64,000 bases of DNA from Nipponacmea schrenckii (Eukaryota; Mollusca; Gastropoda; Lottiidae), in assembly GCA_030562195.1 (NCBI GenBank), contig JAUJPP010000002.1, positions 1 to 64,000 of the forward strand, read 5' to 3'. Positions 12,899-28,311 of this stretch are shown in pieces. A program made the position numbers and the translations under genes. The notes beneath the pieces are model-generated. The model was not told where the DNA came from, made no database searches, and saw only the letters and a program-made list of their open reading frames with translations. Position 1 is the stretch's first letter, and each line of letters opens with the position of its first letter.

Positions 12899-15026
12899 AA
12901 TCTATAGAACTGAACTTTTAGGAATCTTATGACATGCTAAGAGTGTTGAGATCTAGTTGTGCTCTTATGGATTTCTGTGAGCCAGTTAGAGACATAACAA
13001 TAAAGGAGAGAATGACAACAATGTTCAAACATCCAAGTCCAAGAATATAAAAATTGACAGAGCTTATCATTGCTATGAAAAGTTATATTTGTTTCTTAAA
13101 CATATTGAATATAATTTGCTTGGATACGTTGAAAATGTTGGACGTGAGTTCTAATCTCGATCGGTGTGTGTAAGTTCGATGACTAAGTCATCTTCACTCA
13201 TAATTCCAGTCCACATAGCTGTAAATGTGCAGATAATCCGGGAAAGATCAATGCCAAGATGTTAGGCCAAGGACCAGCTGGTAGAAGGGATCCCTGTCAC
13301 AGCCGACTTGTGAACCTAAGTTGTTATCCTTGTAAAATAAAGTTGTTTCTTTCTTCTTTAAAATCAGATCATTGAATAATTGATCATTTACAGCCAGTAA
13401 AAGATAACCTTGTTTTTGTTGTTGTAATTTGCTCACCTGTTCAATGGGAAATTTGCCAATTTGAAAGGATGATTTTGGTTTACAAAACTCTTTAATTCCT
13501 TCAAAAATACATTAAATTAGTGATGTCACTTTCTAGATATATACAGTATTAAGAAAAGATGAGTCATTCTAACTTTCAAGTCTGGATAAATCTGGACACA
13601 CATTAATTTAAAGGCCCATATTTCCAGTGTTTTCGACACTATTTCTGATAGCTTTGCTGAAGTACAATTGGTCAAAATTATTCCTGTTCCTTTAAAGTCA
13701 AAGATATTTGTGAACGTCAGATTCTAAATTTGAAATGATTAGGCTAGTCCATGTAATATTTAGACTGAATAGCAATTAGAAACTGAAATTATAGATGATA
13801 TGGGTGTATAAAACAAGAATACTTGAGTTTATGAATGTTTTATTTTTTTACATGATTTACAAGTGTGTAACAAAAACAGAACATTTTGAAACATATAAGC
13901 ACTGATTATACAAATAAATATCTCATTAATAACAAATATTTAACATTTTTTTTTAAAACTATATTAGCTATTTTCACTTCTACTAGTCCTGTAATAAGAA
14001 ATGCATCAGAGAGCCTTAAAATGTACATAAACTACATAAATCAATTATTTTCAATTCTACACATTTAAACAAATGTTTAAAGTCAACTAACAAAAGTAAT
14101 ACAAATTCCAATGCAGCAAATTTGACTAAGCCAAAATATACAGCCTAAAAATTTAACATTTTAAGAGGGAGTAGTGCTGTGAAATTAAGTGGCATGTCAG
14201 CTTGGTAATACAGTAGATCGACCTTTTGTTTATATTTTCTTAAAAATACTGTAAATAGCAAAAACCTTTGTAGAAGAATACATAAAGTAACATCAACCAA
14301 TTCTGTTAGCTATATTGTGCTGAAGGGGACAAAAGTAAATATTTGCTTAGAATAATAACAAAATTCAAGTAATTTTTGATTTATCAAGGCAATGAAGAAA
14401 TTTTTAAGTTGGAATTAAAATACAGTAATATCTAATCAGCAAGTATTCACACAGCCATACACAGACAATTTATTTCATTACAAAAATTCACCATACCCTG
14501 CATATGAATAGCAAGGAAAGAAATCTTCCAAATGTAAAAAACAATGCATAAAATAGTAAACTATTTGAACTTGATAACTGAAACACAAAGACAGACTTCA
14601 ATTTGCATAAAATCCTGTAAAATATATTTGAGGCCTTTTTTATGTGTAACATTCATATTTGATGAACAGTCACAATTGTAAACAAAGTGGATACATGAAA
14701 TAAATGCACTAATAGCATAGTAAAAATTTAGAGATGAGCAAGTGATACAGTTTTCTAAAAATTTGATAACATAGAAGAGTAAAATGTTGTTCACATTATC
14801 AAGTAAGTCATTGATCTAAAATTAAATTGGACAGGCTACCATTCTCTTTTACAAAATATAAATATTTACAGAGGAAAGAAACTAATTGTGAATAAATAAA
14901 GAAATAAAACTCTAATCAGACATGTTGGCTTTAGAAAAATATTACCGACCAAACATCAGCCATTTTATAGCTGATCAAACAACCATTGTTCATCATAAGG
15001 TCTTTTTCTACTATAATGTAGATTAG
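12899..15026. other. Convergent 3' flanks of TFIP11 and RAB21
   Basis: No additional gene was seen. AATAAA hexamers on the plus strand at 12999-13004 and 13336-13341 are candidate TFIP11 polyadenylation signals. The block around 13248-13345 belongs to a dispersed repeat that recurs at about 47618. On the minus strand, TTTATT at 14469-14474 is one of several possible RAB21 signals in an AT-rich 3' region. The exact transcript ends cannot be set from sequence alone. Confidence 0.5.
13248..13345 (+). repeat. Dispersed repeat, copy A (TFIP11 3' flank)
   Basis: The segment 'aaggaccagctggtagaa' followed by ggatcc is shared with 47630-47700, where the downstream 'ttgtaaaat' is also conserved. If TFIP11 uses the AATAAA at 13336, this repeat supplies its polyadenylation signal. 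Confidence 0.6.
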
Positions 15027-17915
<2,889 letters not shown>

Positions 17916-18364
17916 TGCGTATGTCAATGTCTAACTTATTAGATTATGAGGCCGAGCATTTGAGATTGCCCAAACTTTTCATACAAAATACGTAGTTATT
18001 CAATTTTCCCCTGGTGTTGTTTTCATTCTGCAACGAAAAATGGCTTCCTTGTGCAATACGTCATTGATCACGCGGAAATGATAGCCGCTTGCATCAAAAA
18101 TGCCACAAATAACTAAATTTATATATTGGAAAATAACTAAAACTAAGTTTTGGTTTTCATGTAAGCTAAAACAAGATGAAATATGAATGTCATTTAAATA
18201 TTTTGTTGATTGATAGAGTCATTCAAGAGTATGAAAATATTGTTGATGATATTAGCGACAATATATGACGTCATTATCAAAATACAGCAATATGACTGAT
18301 GTTCATAGGAAACTGATGGTTTTGTAGTTTATATTTACATATTTATGATAGACTATTGTCAACA
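17916..18364. promoter_or_regulatory. Shared divergent promoter of RAB21 and TBC1D15
   Basis: The two start codons face away from each other across about 450 bp. The interval contains TACGTCA at 18057-18063, an AATGGCTTCC motif near 18040 that resembles initiator-type elements, and a perfect CRE palindrome. The spacing is typical of a bidirectional promoter, but transcription start sites are not known. Confidence 0.6.
18266..18273. promoter_or_regulatory. Perfect CRE palindrome TGACGTCA
   Basis: The full 8-base CREB/ATF consensus lies 92 bp upstream of the TBC1D15 ATG, inside the shared promoter. Binding is inferred from the consensus only. Confidence 0.55.
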
Positions 18365-21300
18365 ATGTCGGCTGCTAATCAGGTTCAAATACTTTCTTTG
18401 ATTCATAAATAATGTTTTGGCAATCGAACTACCTAAGCTAATCTCTGTTTAGTCTTAGTTCTAGTACTAGGCTAGACAAGAGTAACTTTTTTTTATCACA
18501 ACCCCCCCCCCTTCCTATTTGATAATTATTATTTTATGTTATAGCGTAGTATTCTAATGGATGGTAATGACCCTATCTATCTAAGCTCAATCTAGCTAAT
18601 TTGGCCCTTACCATTTGACCTCTCTATCACATTCATAGTTGTTTAGTTCAGTTTACAGCTTGTAAAGTGTCATTTCAAAATATTACTTCACCAGACTGGA
18701 CTAGAAGTAATAATAATAATAATAATAATAATATCTTTATTACAAAAGGGTAAAAAAATTAGGCCATACAATATCAATGAGCATCAAGATAAGATCCTGA
18801 GTACCCACCGACAGGCCTGTCTTCCATTCTGCCCCTTATAAACAACACAAGTAAAACATACACAAAACATAATATAAGGCTTTAGGAAAGTATATGAATT
18901 TTAATATGCCTACAACAACAGGGTTCTCTATGCCATGTCCATGCTGTCATTTGTTTTAAATGATTGGCTTTCTCATGCACCGGGATCAAATAGCATATTA
19001 TTTTTTGCCATCTGCATATAAAACACCTTATGTACCAGTACACCTAGACTAGACCTGGACTAATATATTGAAGAAATCTTCATGCATAAGCCATTCTGAT
19101 TAACTAAATTGTTAATCCATAAATTATATTCTTATGACTTTAAATTACATGTTTTTTTTATCTAAAAGACTAGGTTGTAGTCTAGAGCTTAGTGCACTTA
19201 TCTAAAAAAACATTTCATTATATAGAATAGTTTTAAAAGGCAAATCACTGTTACAGTTTTTTTTTATGCAAAGCATAACCTTATTTTGTCAGTTTCCAAT
19301 TTTGTATGACTTCCAATTAAAAACGTTTTCAAACTTTATTATCAATAAATCTTTAATGATAGATCCGATTTTTCAGGTAAAACAATCAAACTTACTTTAC
19401 TAAAATATTAAACACATAAAATGGAGTTGTGTGATCTATCATATTATTAATATTAGTCTTACACCAGAACAAAGATATAAGCTTATCTAAGTTGTATCGA
19501 TAAATCAAGAACTGATTTTCATAAATCATAAAAACTACTGCAGCTTATAATGCTATGATTTAGGCCTACACTAAATTGAATACTAATAAAGCCATATACC
19601 ACCATAAATCAAAACAATTTGTCATGATTATTATAAATTTGAAATTGTAGATTTTACATGAAAAGGAGAGTGTGTTTATCCATATAAATGTGTCTAATGC
19701 CAAAGATAAAGATGCTCATATACCTGGTAGAGTATTTCTTATAGCAAAGGTAAGCTTGAGTTTTCTACTGGATGAATAATTTCAAGTTGTGGGTTATTTT
19801 GTGTTTGGTTTAACTGTATTTTCCTTCAGGTTTTCTAATATATGTTTATTGTATCTGGGACATTCTTTGTACCATCCAATTCCTCCACATGAATTTTGTA
19901 ATACTCATAAAAATATCTATGAATAATGTGGCACTTTATCATCACATTCATGTTTTATAGCCTGAAGGAGTATATTTAGAGTGGAAAGCAGAAGATGTGG
20001 TATCATTAGATGGGGCACAGAGTGATCAAGATTGGTCCATGGTTAGCTCTGTTGGATTTAATCGATCAGATAGAGATGCTGATACAGGTGGGCATCATTA
20101 CAAATTTTCAATTATTCCATGGTTTCTTTTTATGTTCTTAATAACTTCTGATAATAAAATGACATATATATATATATGTATATTCAACTGTGAATTATAA
20201 CAATTTTTCATTTTCATCAGAGGAGTGGTACGTTAGTTTGTAATCTTTTATGCAGCACATGTAATTTAACTTTCACACTTTATTTCAGTGTCTATGAATG
20301 CTAAAATGGATTCAAGAAGAAAGTATAATATAAGTTTTGATATACTGGATTTGAAAAGCTTTAAAAGAAGTGCACCAAATCATGGTTGGGCCTACATAAT
20401 ATTCATTTTAAAAGATGGAACAACATTTCCAGCTCTACATTTTCATAATGGTGGTAGTAAAGCATTGTTGAAAGAATTTGAAAAATACATCCATATCAGA
20501 AGGTATTCTTAATTATGTAATGATATATTGTTTTCATATTGGGCTTTTATGTATAGCTTGAAGGATTTAGACCTACATATTATGCTGGATCTTTTATTTT
20601 GTAAAATTACACAAATAACTACACAAATAGTATTTCAACAACTCATTATACAATTTCATGCATAGATAGGTTGGTTTTATTGGATCTTTCATTTCAGATC
20701 TCCAAATGACCCACGTCTCTTTATTGTGATAGAGCATGATCCAGAAATGTTATCAAAATCATTTGATGAATTACAGTTATTTTCTGATTCTTCCAATGAT
20801 TTAGTATCTGTAAGTGTCTTACATATATTTAAGAGTCAACCTTTCTGGTAAATGATGTTTTAAGCTAGCAGTCTAATATTTTATTATGCTTATATCCAGA
20901 AATGTATCCTAAATTTATACTGAATGGTCATTACAGGTACAATAAGATTAAGAAACTTTCAGACAACTAGCTTCAGAAGATCTGTTTGAGAATTTTAATT
21001 TTGATAATATTCTGTCTTTCATAAAAAGACTATGGTTTTCTAATTTCTTTCAACAGAAATTTATCAAAGATCCATATACAGCTACATTGGGAGGTTTTTC
21101 TAAAGTGACCAACTTTTTAAGGAATGTATTGATATTGGATGATAATCCCACAGTTAGACCTGATGATGAACTTGCTGATTTACTGCATGAAGATATACCT
21201 GGTATGGAAATAAGTCACCAAGAACCAGGCTTTGAACTTGTTACTAAGGTAAACAAAAAGGGTATAAGCACACTTATAGAGGCTAAACAAATCAGCTTTC

Positions 21301-24300
21301 GCATATATATCTCTCTGAATAGATCTTATACTTTTTGGCTTAATTATGAAGACATGTATCTAAACATTCACCCAAACTGTTGGTTAACAATTTGATATAA
21401 TGCTGAAGATTGAATTTTAAAATGATTTTCATGATGGACATTCTTTATTGTTACAGACCAAATTACCCACACGTCCTAAAGTGACCAGAGGGGATCCTCT
21501 TACACCAGGTCAATGGGGGATACAGATGGATACAGAAGGTAAAATCAAAGATAAAGATGCTTTATTGACAAAAATATTTCGTGGGGTAAGTGTAAAAAAT
21601 GCTAAAAAAAAAATTTTCTTAAAATTAAGGAGCAGGTTCTCAATTCATTTAGTTTTGTTACAAGAATGTGAACATTTTTAGCTGAGCCTATAAGTAATAG
21701 TGTTCTCAACTCACCGTCAAAATTTGAATCTTCAAGTCCATTTGTGTCTTGATTATCCAGAAAAAGTAGTAATGAATAGACATATAGAAAGAAAATGAAG
21801 AATTACTAGTTTGAGATATTTTTGCGTTTTTTTTTTTTTGGTGCATTTGTAGAACTTCTAAAGACTAATTATAACATATAACATATAATAACTAAAATCT
21901 ACACCTGAAAATAGCAAGTCTCTTTAGACAAGAAGACAATTTTTTTTTATTCCCATTGTCTGAACAATCGACAAGCCCATGTCACCTTTGTGTATGGAAA
22001 TTATTATCCATGTGAAATAAGGAGTTGCATGTATTGTATACTATTACATGAATAAACAGAAGAAGAAATCCATGAGGACCAACATATTCCAGTAAAAAAG
22101 CAATGCAAATGATTCAAAATGTATAACAAAATACCCAAAAATGATCTATATTATTGTTCAATCTTTATAGGGAATTGATCCTTCTATTAGAATTGATGTA
22201 TGGAAGTTTTTACTTGGTTACTATACCTGGGATTCTAATCATAAATCTAGACAAGAACAAAGGAAAACGTCGAGTGTGAGTTTTTCTATTCTGTTTTCAG
22301 ATCTTATATTTAAAAACAATGTCATTATGCTTAATCTAAGTAATATTCTTGTACATGGTAGATAAGAACCCCTTTCCAGAAGTAGATAATTTGTTATCAG
22401 TTGATGTATACTGAAATTCGTAGCATAGCCTCTACTTGTGACCTAGGCCAGTGCTTATATAGGAGAGCATCTCTTATAACACCCTTATTATTTAGGGGTA
22501 AATTTTAACATTTTCTATCCTATTAATCAATTGTTTTTAAAAGGGCATTAAATTGTTTTGGTCTGAAACTTGATTTAATAAGTAAAGTCTAATTTCTTTC
22601 TATGTATATTTAGTGATGATTACTTCCGAATGAAATTACAATGGAAAACTATCAGTGCTGAACAAGAGAGAAGATTTGCCACATTAAGAGAAAGAAAAGC
22701 ATTAATAGGTAAGTCTAAATATATCACATAATTTTCTTTAGATGTAATAGGGTTTAAAGTCTGGATCATATTTGAAAGGCTGCAAATGGTGTGTGTTAAG
22801 GACACTTATAGATTTTACATGTAATTGTGATGTTATCATCTACCCTGCATGCTAACTTTTGCTAACTTATTTTAAAGAAGAACGCCTCCATAATTATAAA
22901 CATTGAAATTATTAAGCAAACAAGATATATGGATATACTAATTCTAGGTTTATTCATTACATACTATGTATTTGAAACATATATAGGTAACATTATCAAG
23001 TAAAATGATTAACTAGTTGATTTATTAGTCATGTATTTTAACTTACTGATATAATAATTTAGATAAAGATGTCACAAGAACAGATAGAACACAGCAATTC
23101 TATATGGGTGAGAAGAATCAGAATCTCTTGGTATTAAATGACATTTTAATGACATACTGTATGTATAACTTTGATTTAGGTAAGTAACAAGACTATTTCC
23201 ATATTACCTGTAGACGGATTACAATAAAACAGGGCTAGTGTTTGTTTAAACAGGACACCATGATACTTTCTCATTGATGATTTGTATTCTTTTACTGTGA
23301 CTGAGATATTTCAAATGGCAGATTCTTACAGACAAGGTTTCTATGAAAACTAAAAGTTGAAAAAACCACACTGGACACCCACATTCTCATACTTCATTGA
23401 GACTGTGGTAATCCATCATAGGAGGAAAATTACTTTTCAATTGTCCAATTACAATTGTCACAAATCTCAGCCATTGAAAACAAATCACTCTCTATAGACG
23501 CTTTATTTTTTATTCCATTTTCATGGCAAATAGAGTGTAGTGTGCTCAGTTTGATATAGTTAATGTGACCTTGTAAAAACTGTATGCGGGATATTATGTC
23601 ATATAACTAGTTCTGATAACTAAGTACATGTATTGTATTATATTATTATGTTTTGTGTTTTATTTCTATAGGTTATGTACAGGGCATGAGTGATTTATTA
23701 TCACCTATATTAGTCATTATGGAAAATGAAGTAGATGCTTTTTGGTGTTTTGCTGGTTTAATGGAAAGACTGGTAAGAAATACTATTCTGTATTTTGTTT
23801 TTCGAAACGTAATTTAAACATGGAACTCATACTAGTTCTTTCACTTTGACAGTCGACAATAACAAGAAAGAGTGTATAAAATATTGTTAAACATATAAAA
23901 CTTGAATCAAGTAAATAATATTTTTGGGTTTCTTTATTTACAGTGTGATAACTTTGAAATGGACCAAAATGGAATGAAAGTTCAACTATCCCAAATACAT
24001 AAATTAATGCAAGTGTATGATCCTGAATTGTGCCATTATTTAGGTATGTATTGCTGTTTAGCTTATCACATCAAAAAATGTCAATAAATTGGACTGAATT
24101 GAGTTTGAAAACATAATTTATTATTAATACTTTTAACTGTCATGATAGATGTCTATATTATTATTGATCATTTTTATTTTATCAACAGAGAGCCATGATT
24201 CTGGTAACTTTTACTTCTGTTTCCGTTGGATTTTAATTATGTTTAAACGTGAGTTTCATTTCCATGAAACACAGAGACTATGGGAGGTATGCTACATGTA

Positions 24301-25484
24301 TTTTATATAATATCAAAAGGATACCAGGGTCAGAATTTCTTTATTTATTTGTATCACAGTTTTTTGCTCTATGGGACTAAATGGGATAGCAATTTAGAAT
24401 TTTTGGAGCAGTTTGACTCTGAGATGTGGTAATTTATAGCAGTTTTTGTTGAGGCCTGCATTTCATCCACCAAAGAATACTAACAAGTTGACAAAACAGA
24501 GACACCTTAACTTTTAATGCTAAAACCGTTTATTTTTAAGATAGTATCTCTATTGTACTTAGGCCTGCATGTAAACTATTTATGAATTTCTTTAATATAT
24601 GGGCTTTTTGCTATCCGTACAATCAAAGCATGTTGGATATATAATCTCTGAACTGTCAGAAATGTTCAAGGACATCACCTGAGCAGTGCATATTGAAATG
24701 AATCTGCATGGTGGTTGCATTTGATTTTTGACCGCCGGGCGACACCTCTTATATGAATCAATGGGAAATTACATGGAGAAAGCATCAATTGTTAAAGTTA
24801 AACAAGGTACATAAAATGGTTCTAAAACCTGTGTCTTTATGTAATTCAAATTTTATAGGTTATGTGGACAGATAAACCTTGTAAGAACTTCCATCTAATC
24901 ATCACTCTGGCTATACTAGATAATGAAAAATCAGCTTTAATAGAGAATCAGTTTGGTTTTACAGAAATATTAAAGGTAAGCCCATCAAAGGGATATTAGA
25001 ATTTTTACAATGGGTTTTGTCTATGTACAGGCATGTATGAAGTCTAAGAACATAAGTTAAGTCTTGGATAGTTCCAGTTCCATGAAATTCACACCTAATA
25101 AATTGTTTGAAATAACAGCATCTGAAGATAGTCACAAAAATTACATTTTCTTTTCAGCATATTAATGATATAAGTCTAGCAATACCCTTAGAAGACACTC
25201 TTAAAAAAGCTGAGGGAATATTCCTTCAATTAAAAAACTATAAAAAATTACCAAAGCCAGTCAAAGAAATATTAGGATTAGAAGTTTCTCCTGATAGTTC
25301 CAACCACACAACACCATCTACAACACCAGTTAACCGTGAAAACAGTCCTCGACTTGACTTACCTCTGACTAGAAATGGTGCTACTAATTCAGGTAGCGGT
25401 ACCGCAGCAACAACCCCTGATGATAGTAGTATAGAAATTTTATCAGATACTGTTGATTCTATGATTAATCATAATTATCATTAG
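18365..25484 (+). CDS. TBC1D15: TBC1D15/TBC1D17-type Rab GTPase-activating protein (15 exons)
   Basis: TBC1D15 is a Rab7-directed GAP acting at late endosomes, lysosomes and mitochondria via Fis1. Exons: 18365-18382, 19651-19749, 19961-20087, 20289-20502, 20698-20809, 21057-21248, 21457-21585, 22171-22268, 22614-22708, 23063-23179, 23672-23772, 23944-24043, 24189-24286, 24859-24975 and 25158-25484, giving 647 residues (human TBC1D17 is about 648). The N-terminal half is the Rab-binding/DUF3548 region (DPYTATLGGFSKVTNFL). The TBC domain has the arginine finger in I361-DKDVTR367 and the glutamine finger in YVQGM (Gln404), so catalysis should be intact. Exon 1 encodes only MSAANQ with a weak GTTCAA donor, so the start is the least certain part. 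Exon 8 uses a non-consensus donor (see findings). The tail after residue 580 is Ser/Thr-rich and low complexity. Confidence 0.95.
18703..18960 (-). mobile_element. 3' end of a non-LTR retroelement (LINE or SINE) with (TAA)n tail
   Basis: A (TAA)n microsatellite at 18708-18733 adjoins 'atctttattacaaaaggg'. Read on the minus strand this is a 'tttgtaataaagat' block followed by an (ATT)n tail, a layout common at the 3' ends of non-LTR retroelements. The body upstream (to about 18960) has no recognisable coding sequence. It lies in TBC1D15 intron 1. Confidence 0.4.
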
Positions 25485-25515
25485 TATTTGTGTTATATCA
25501 CAATAAGGCCTATCA

Positions 25516-26150
25516 GACATTTACAATTTATGGTTTACAAATCTTATAAAGTAGACGTTTACAATTTATGGTTTACAAATCTTATAAAGTAGACATTTAC
25601 AATTTATGGTTTACAAATCTTATAAAGTAGACGTTTTCCATTTATGGGTTTACAAATCTTATAAAGTAGACGTTTACAATTTATGGGTTACAAACCTTAT
25701 AAAGTAGATGTCTACAATTTATGGTTTACAAATCTTATAAAGTAGATGTCTACAATTTATGGTTTACAAATCTTATAAAGTAGATGTTTACAATTTATGG
25801 TTTACAAATCTTATAAAGTAGATGTCTACAATTTATGGTTTACAAATCTTATAAAGTAGAAGTTTTCCATTTATGGGTTACAAATCTTATAAAGTAGATC
25901 TCTACAATTTATGGGTTACAAACCTTATAAAGTAGACATTTACAATTTATGGTTTACAAATCTTATAAAGTAGACGTTTTCCGTTTATGGTTTACAAATT
26001 TTATAAAGTAGACCTCTACAATTTATGGTTTACAAACCTTATAAAGTAGACCTCTACAATTTATGGTTTACAAATCTTATAAAGTAGACCTCTATAATTT
26101 AAGGTTTCAAATTTCATAAAGTAGATGTTTAAAAGTTATGGTTTTCAAGT
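25516..26150 (+). repeat. 38-bp minisatellite, about 16-17 copies, in TBC1D15 3' region
   Basis: The block 'acaatttatggtttacaaat' recurs every 38 bp (for example at 25523 and 25561) and each unit ends in 'cttataaagtaga'. Copies are very similar over the first 15 units and decay at the right end. The array starts about 30 bp after the TBC1D15 stop codon, so it is probably transcribed in the 3' UTR. Confidence 0.95.
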
Positions 26151-28311
26151 CTTATTGAGAAGAATTTGCCAATGACGCATTCATATCAAAATTTCACATG
26201 AAAAGTTATTCTTTGTGCAATTTGGAGCTTTTTAAAATTCTAATATGGGTGATATTAGGTGTAATAAATCAGTAAGATATTGTGATTGTCTTAAAATGTA
26301 CATACAGATTTTAACTTAGACTATACTTCTTCTATTTTTTTCTTGTTTTGACAAAATAATAGAAATAGGAATTGAGAGAAAAACAGAGTAGTTAGATCTT
26401 TTTGTTAAACTTAACATGAGTTTCGGCTCTATATAAAAGCCAATTCAGCACACTTTATTTCAATTTAAAACAATTTCTAGTGTACAATTAGTAAGAATGA
26501 TATATGCAGAGTGGTTTTGAAGAATATGATTTAGTTGGATGGTTGGAGTACAGAGACAATATAAGTTTTATGAAATGGAATGTTCATCTAACTATTGTAC
26601 AAAACTTTCATTCAGTGTCTGATGAGAAAATAATCATCAACGCATTTTCTTTCTCTGTGGTTTTCAATATAATCAATTGCAGAAATTTGAAAAATATGTA
26701 CAACTGATTAAAGCTTTATAGATGAAAGAGAATTATTTTGACAATAATACCTCTTATATTATGTCAGCTGTGATTGGTGATTGACAACTTTATTGAAATG
26801 TTATATAATACATATTGTATTTATTGTTACAATTTATTAATTATTTATAAAATATAAAACCATATATTTATCCACCCATTGCAAAGATTTGAGTCTTTGA
26901 TATTTAGTGTTTTTGAAGCAAGATTTGGACAGTAAAAACTCTGTAATCCTGGAAATCTGAAAATACATGAAAGTGACTTAGGGATGCTGGCAAGAAGCCT
27001 ATATTTTAGATATTAGCATTTGTTTGGAGAGTTATAACAATAATAGCATTATAAGGATCTTTATAGAAATATTAAAACCTGAAATATATTGTTACTCAAG
27101 CAACAATCTAATGAAGAAAGTCTTATGTTATCACAAGTTATCTTTCTATTGCAAAGTATTATCATTTAAACCTATCTCAGAATTTATTTATATTGATAAG
27201 ATTATCCAAGACAGGGTTTTCAATTAATATCATAATCATGTTAAAGTAGATTTCTGAGTTTGATTAAAAACATTCCATTTTACTAATACTTGGTTGCACT
27301 AGTCAATAGATGTATTCAATAGTGTAGTTTGTCCATTTAAAGAGTAGATTCTAATAACAAATATCATTCCCCCACCCCCACCCTCCCCTTTACAACCCCT
27401 TTACAACAAGCCAGTAACAGACCTGTAGATAGGATCAATATGTCATGGTTCCATTGTATCCTTTTTGAAATGTTTTAATTCCAATAAATTATAGAAGTAA
27501 AAAACATGCATAAGATCTGAGTCTACTAAAAGAAAATCTCAATTGGTTTCTGTTGGAGTCGGCAATGGTCTTGTAGCAGAGTTAAAGAAACTAAATATCA
27601 AAATACAATTTTTTTTAATGTATAATGTGATTGCAAGAAGAGTTCTTGCCTGTAACATAAAGAGGTTAACATTTTTTTGGTAGAGTGTTTCTTTTTACTT
27701 TTAGCCTTATTTTTTTTCTTTGAAAATATAATATGAGAATATGTTATGAAAAGTTATTATAACTGGCTTAAAATAAAAATGAAATGATGCTGGCGTCAAA
27801 TTATAGATGTAGAAGTGAGAAATGGTATGTTAAAGTTGTATTATTTCAATGTAAAAAATCTTTTATATCCTGTACATACAAAAATAAATTCTTTTTAATC
27901 CAGCTAGTGAAGGTTATTTAATTAATTATCATAGTTATGACTGAATACTGTGTAAATATCATATCATTTGCCGATCTATTTCACGGTTTAGTTTGATTTC
28001 TGAGAAGCTCTAGTTCACATTATTAATTCCGTTATGCCCATTTGTTTGCCTTCATAAATCATTTAAAGTTGTTTTTATGCACGTTTCCCTAAATGCTGAA
28101 GAAGGGAAATTCGACATAAGTGAGCATTCTTGGATTTATTTTCTGAGAGACTTGTTCCAATTAATTCTGTTGTGAATCAAATGATTAAACTTTAAAACTT
28201 AGAGCAGCGTGTCTATTGTCGTGTCCGGCTATTTCCCACGAGTCCACCTCTAGAATTCAAGCCAATTAGATCGAGTTTACACGTGCTGACATACTTAAAA
28301 CATCACGTGGT
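26151..28311. other. TBC1D15 3' flank and GALNT-like 5' flank
   Basis: No gene was recognised. The sequence is AT-rich with several possible AATAAA signals (for example near 27482 and 27880). A C-rich tract lies near 27370. The last 300 bp, before 28312, are the presumed promoter of the downstream GALNT-like gene, without a recognisable core element. Confidence 0.4.

Noticed and set aside
22268..22614. Suspected frameshift or non-canonical (TG-AG) intron between TBC1D15 exons 8 and 9
   Set aside because: Using the GT at 22269-22270 restores frame and the conserved KTDDYFRMK, so no frameshift is needed.
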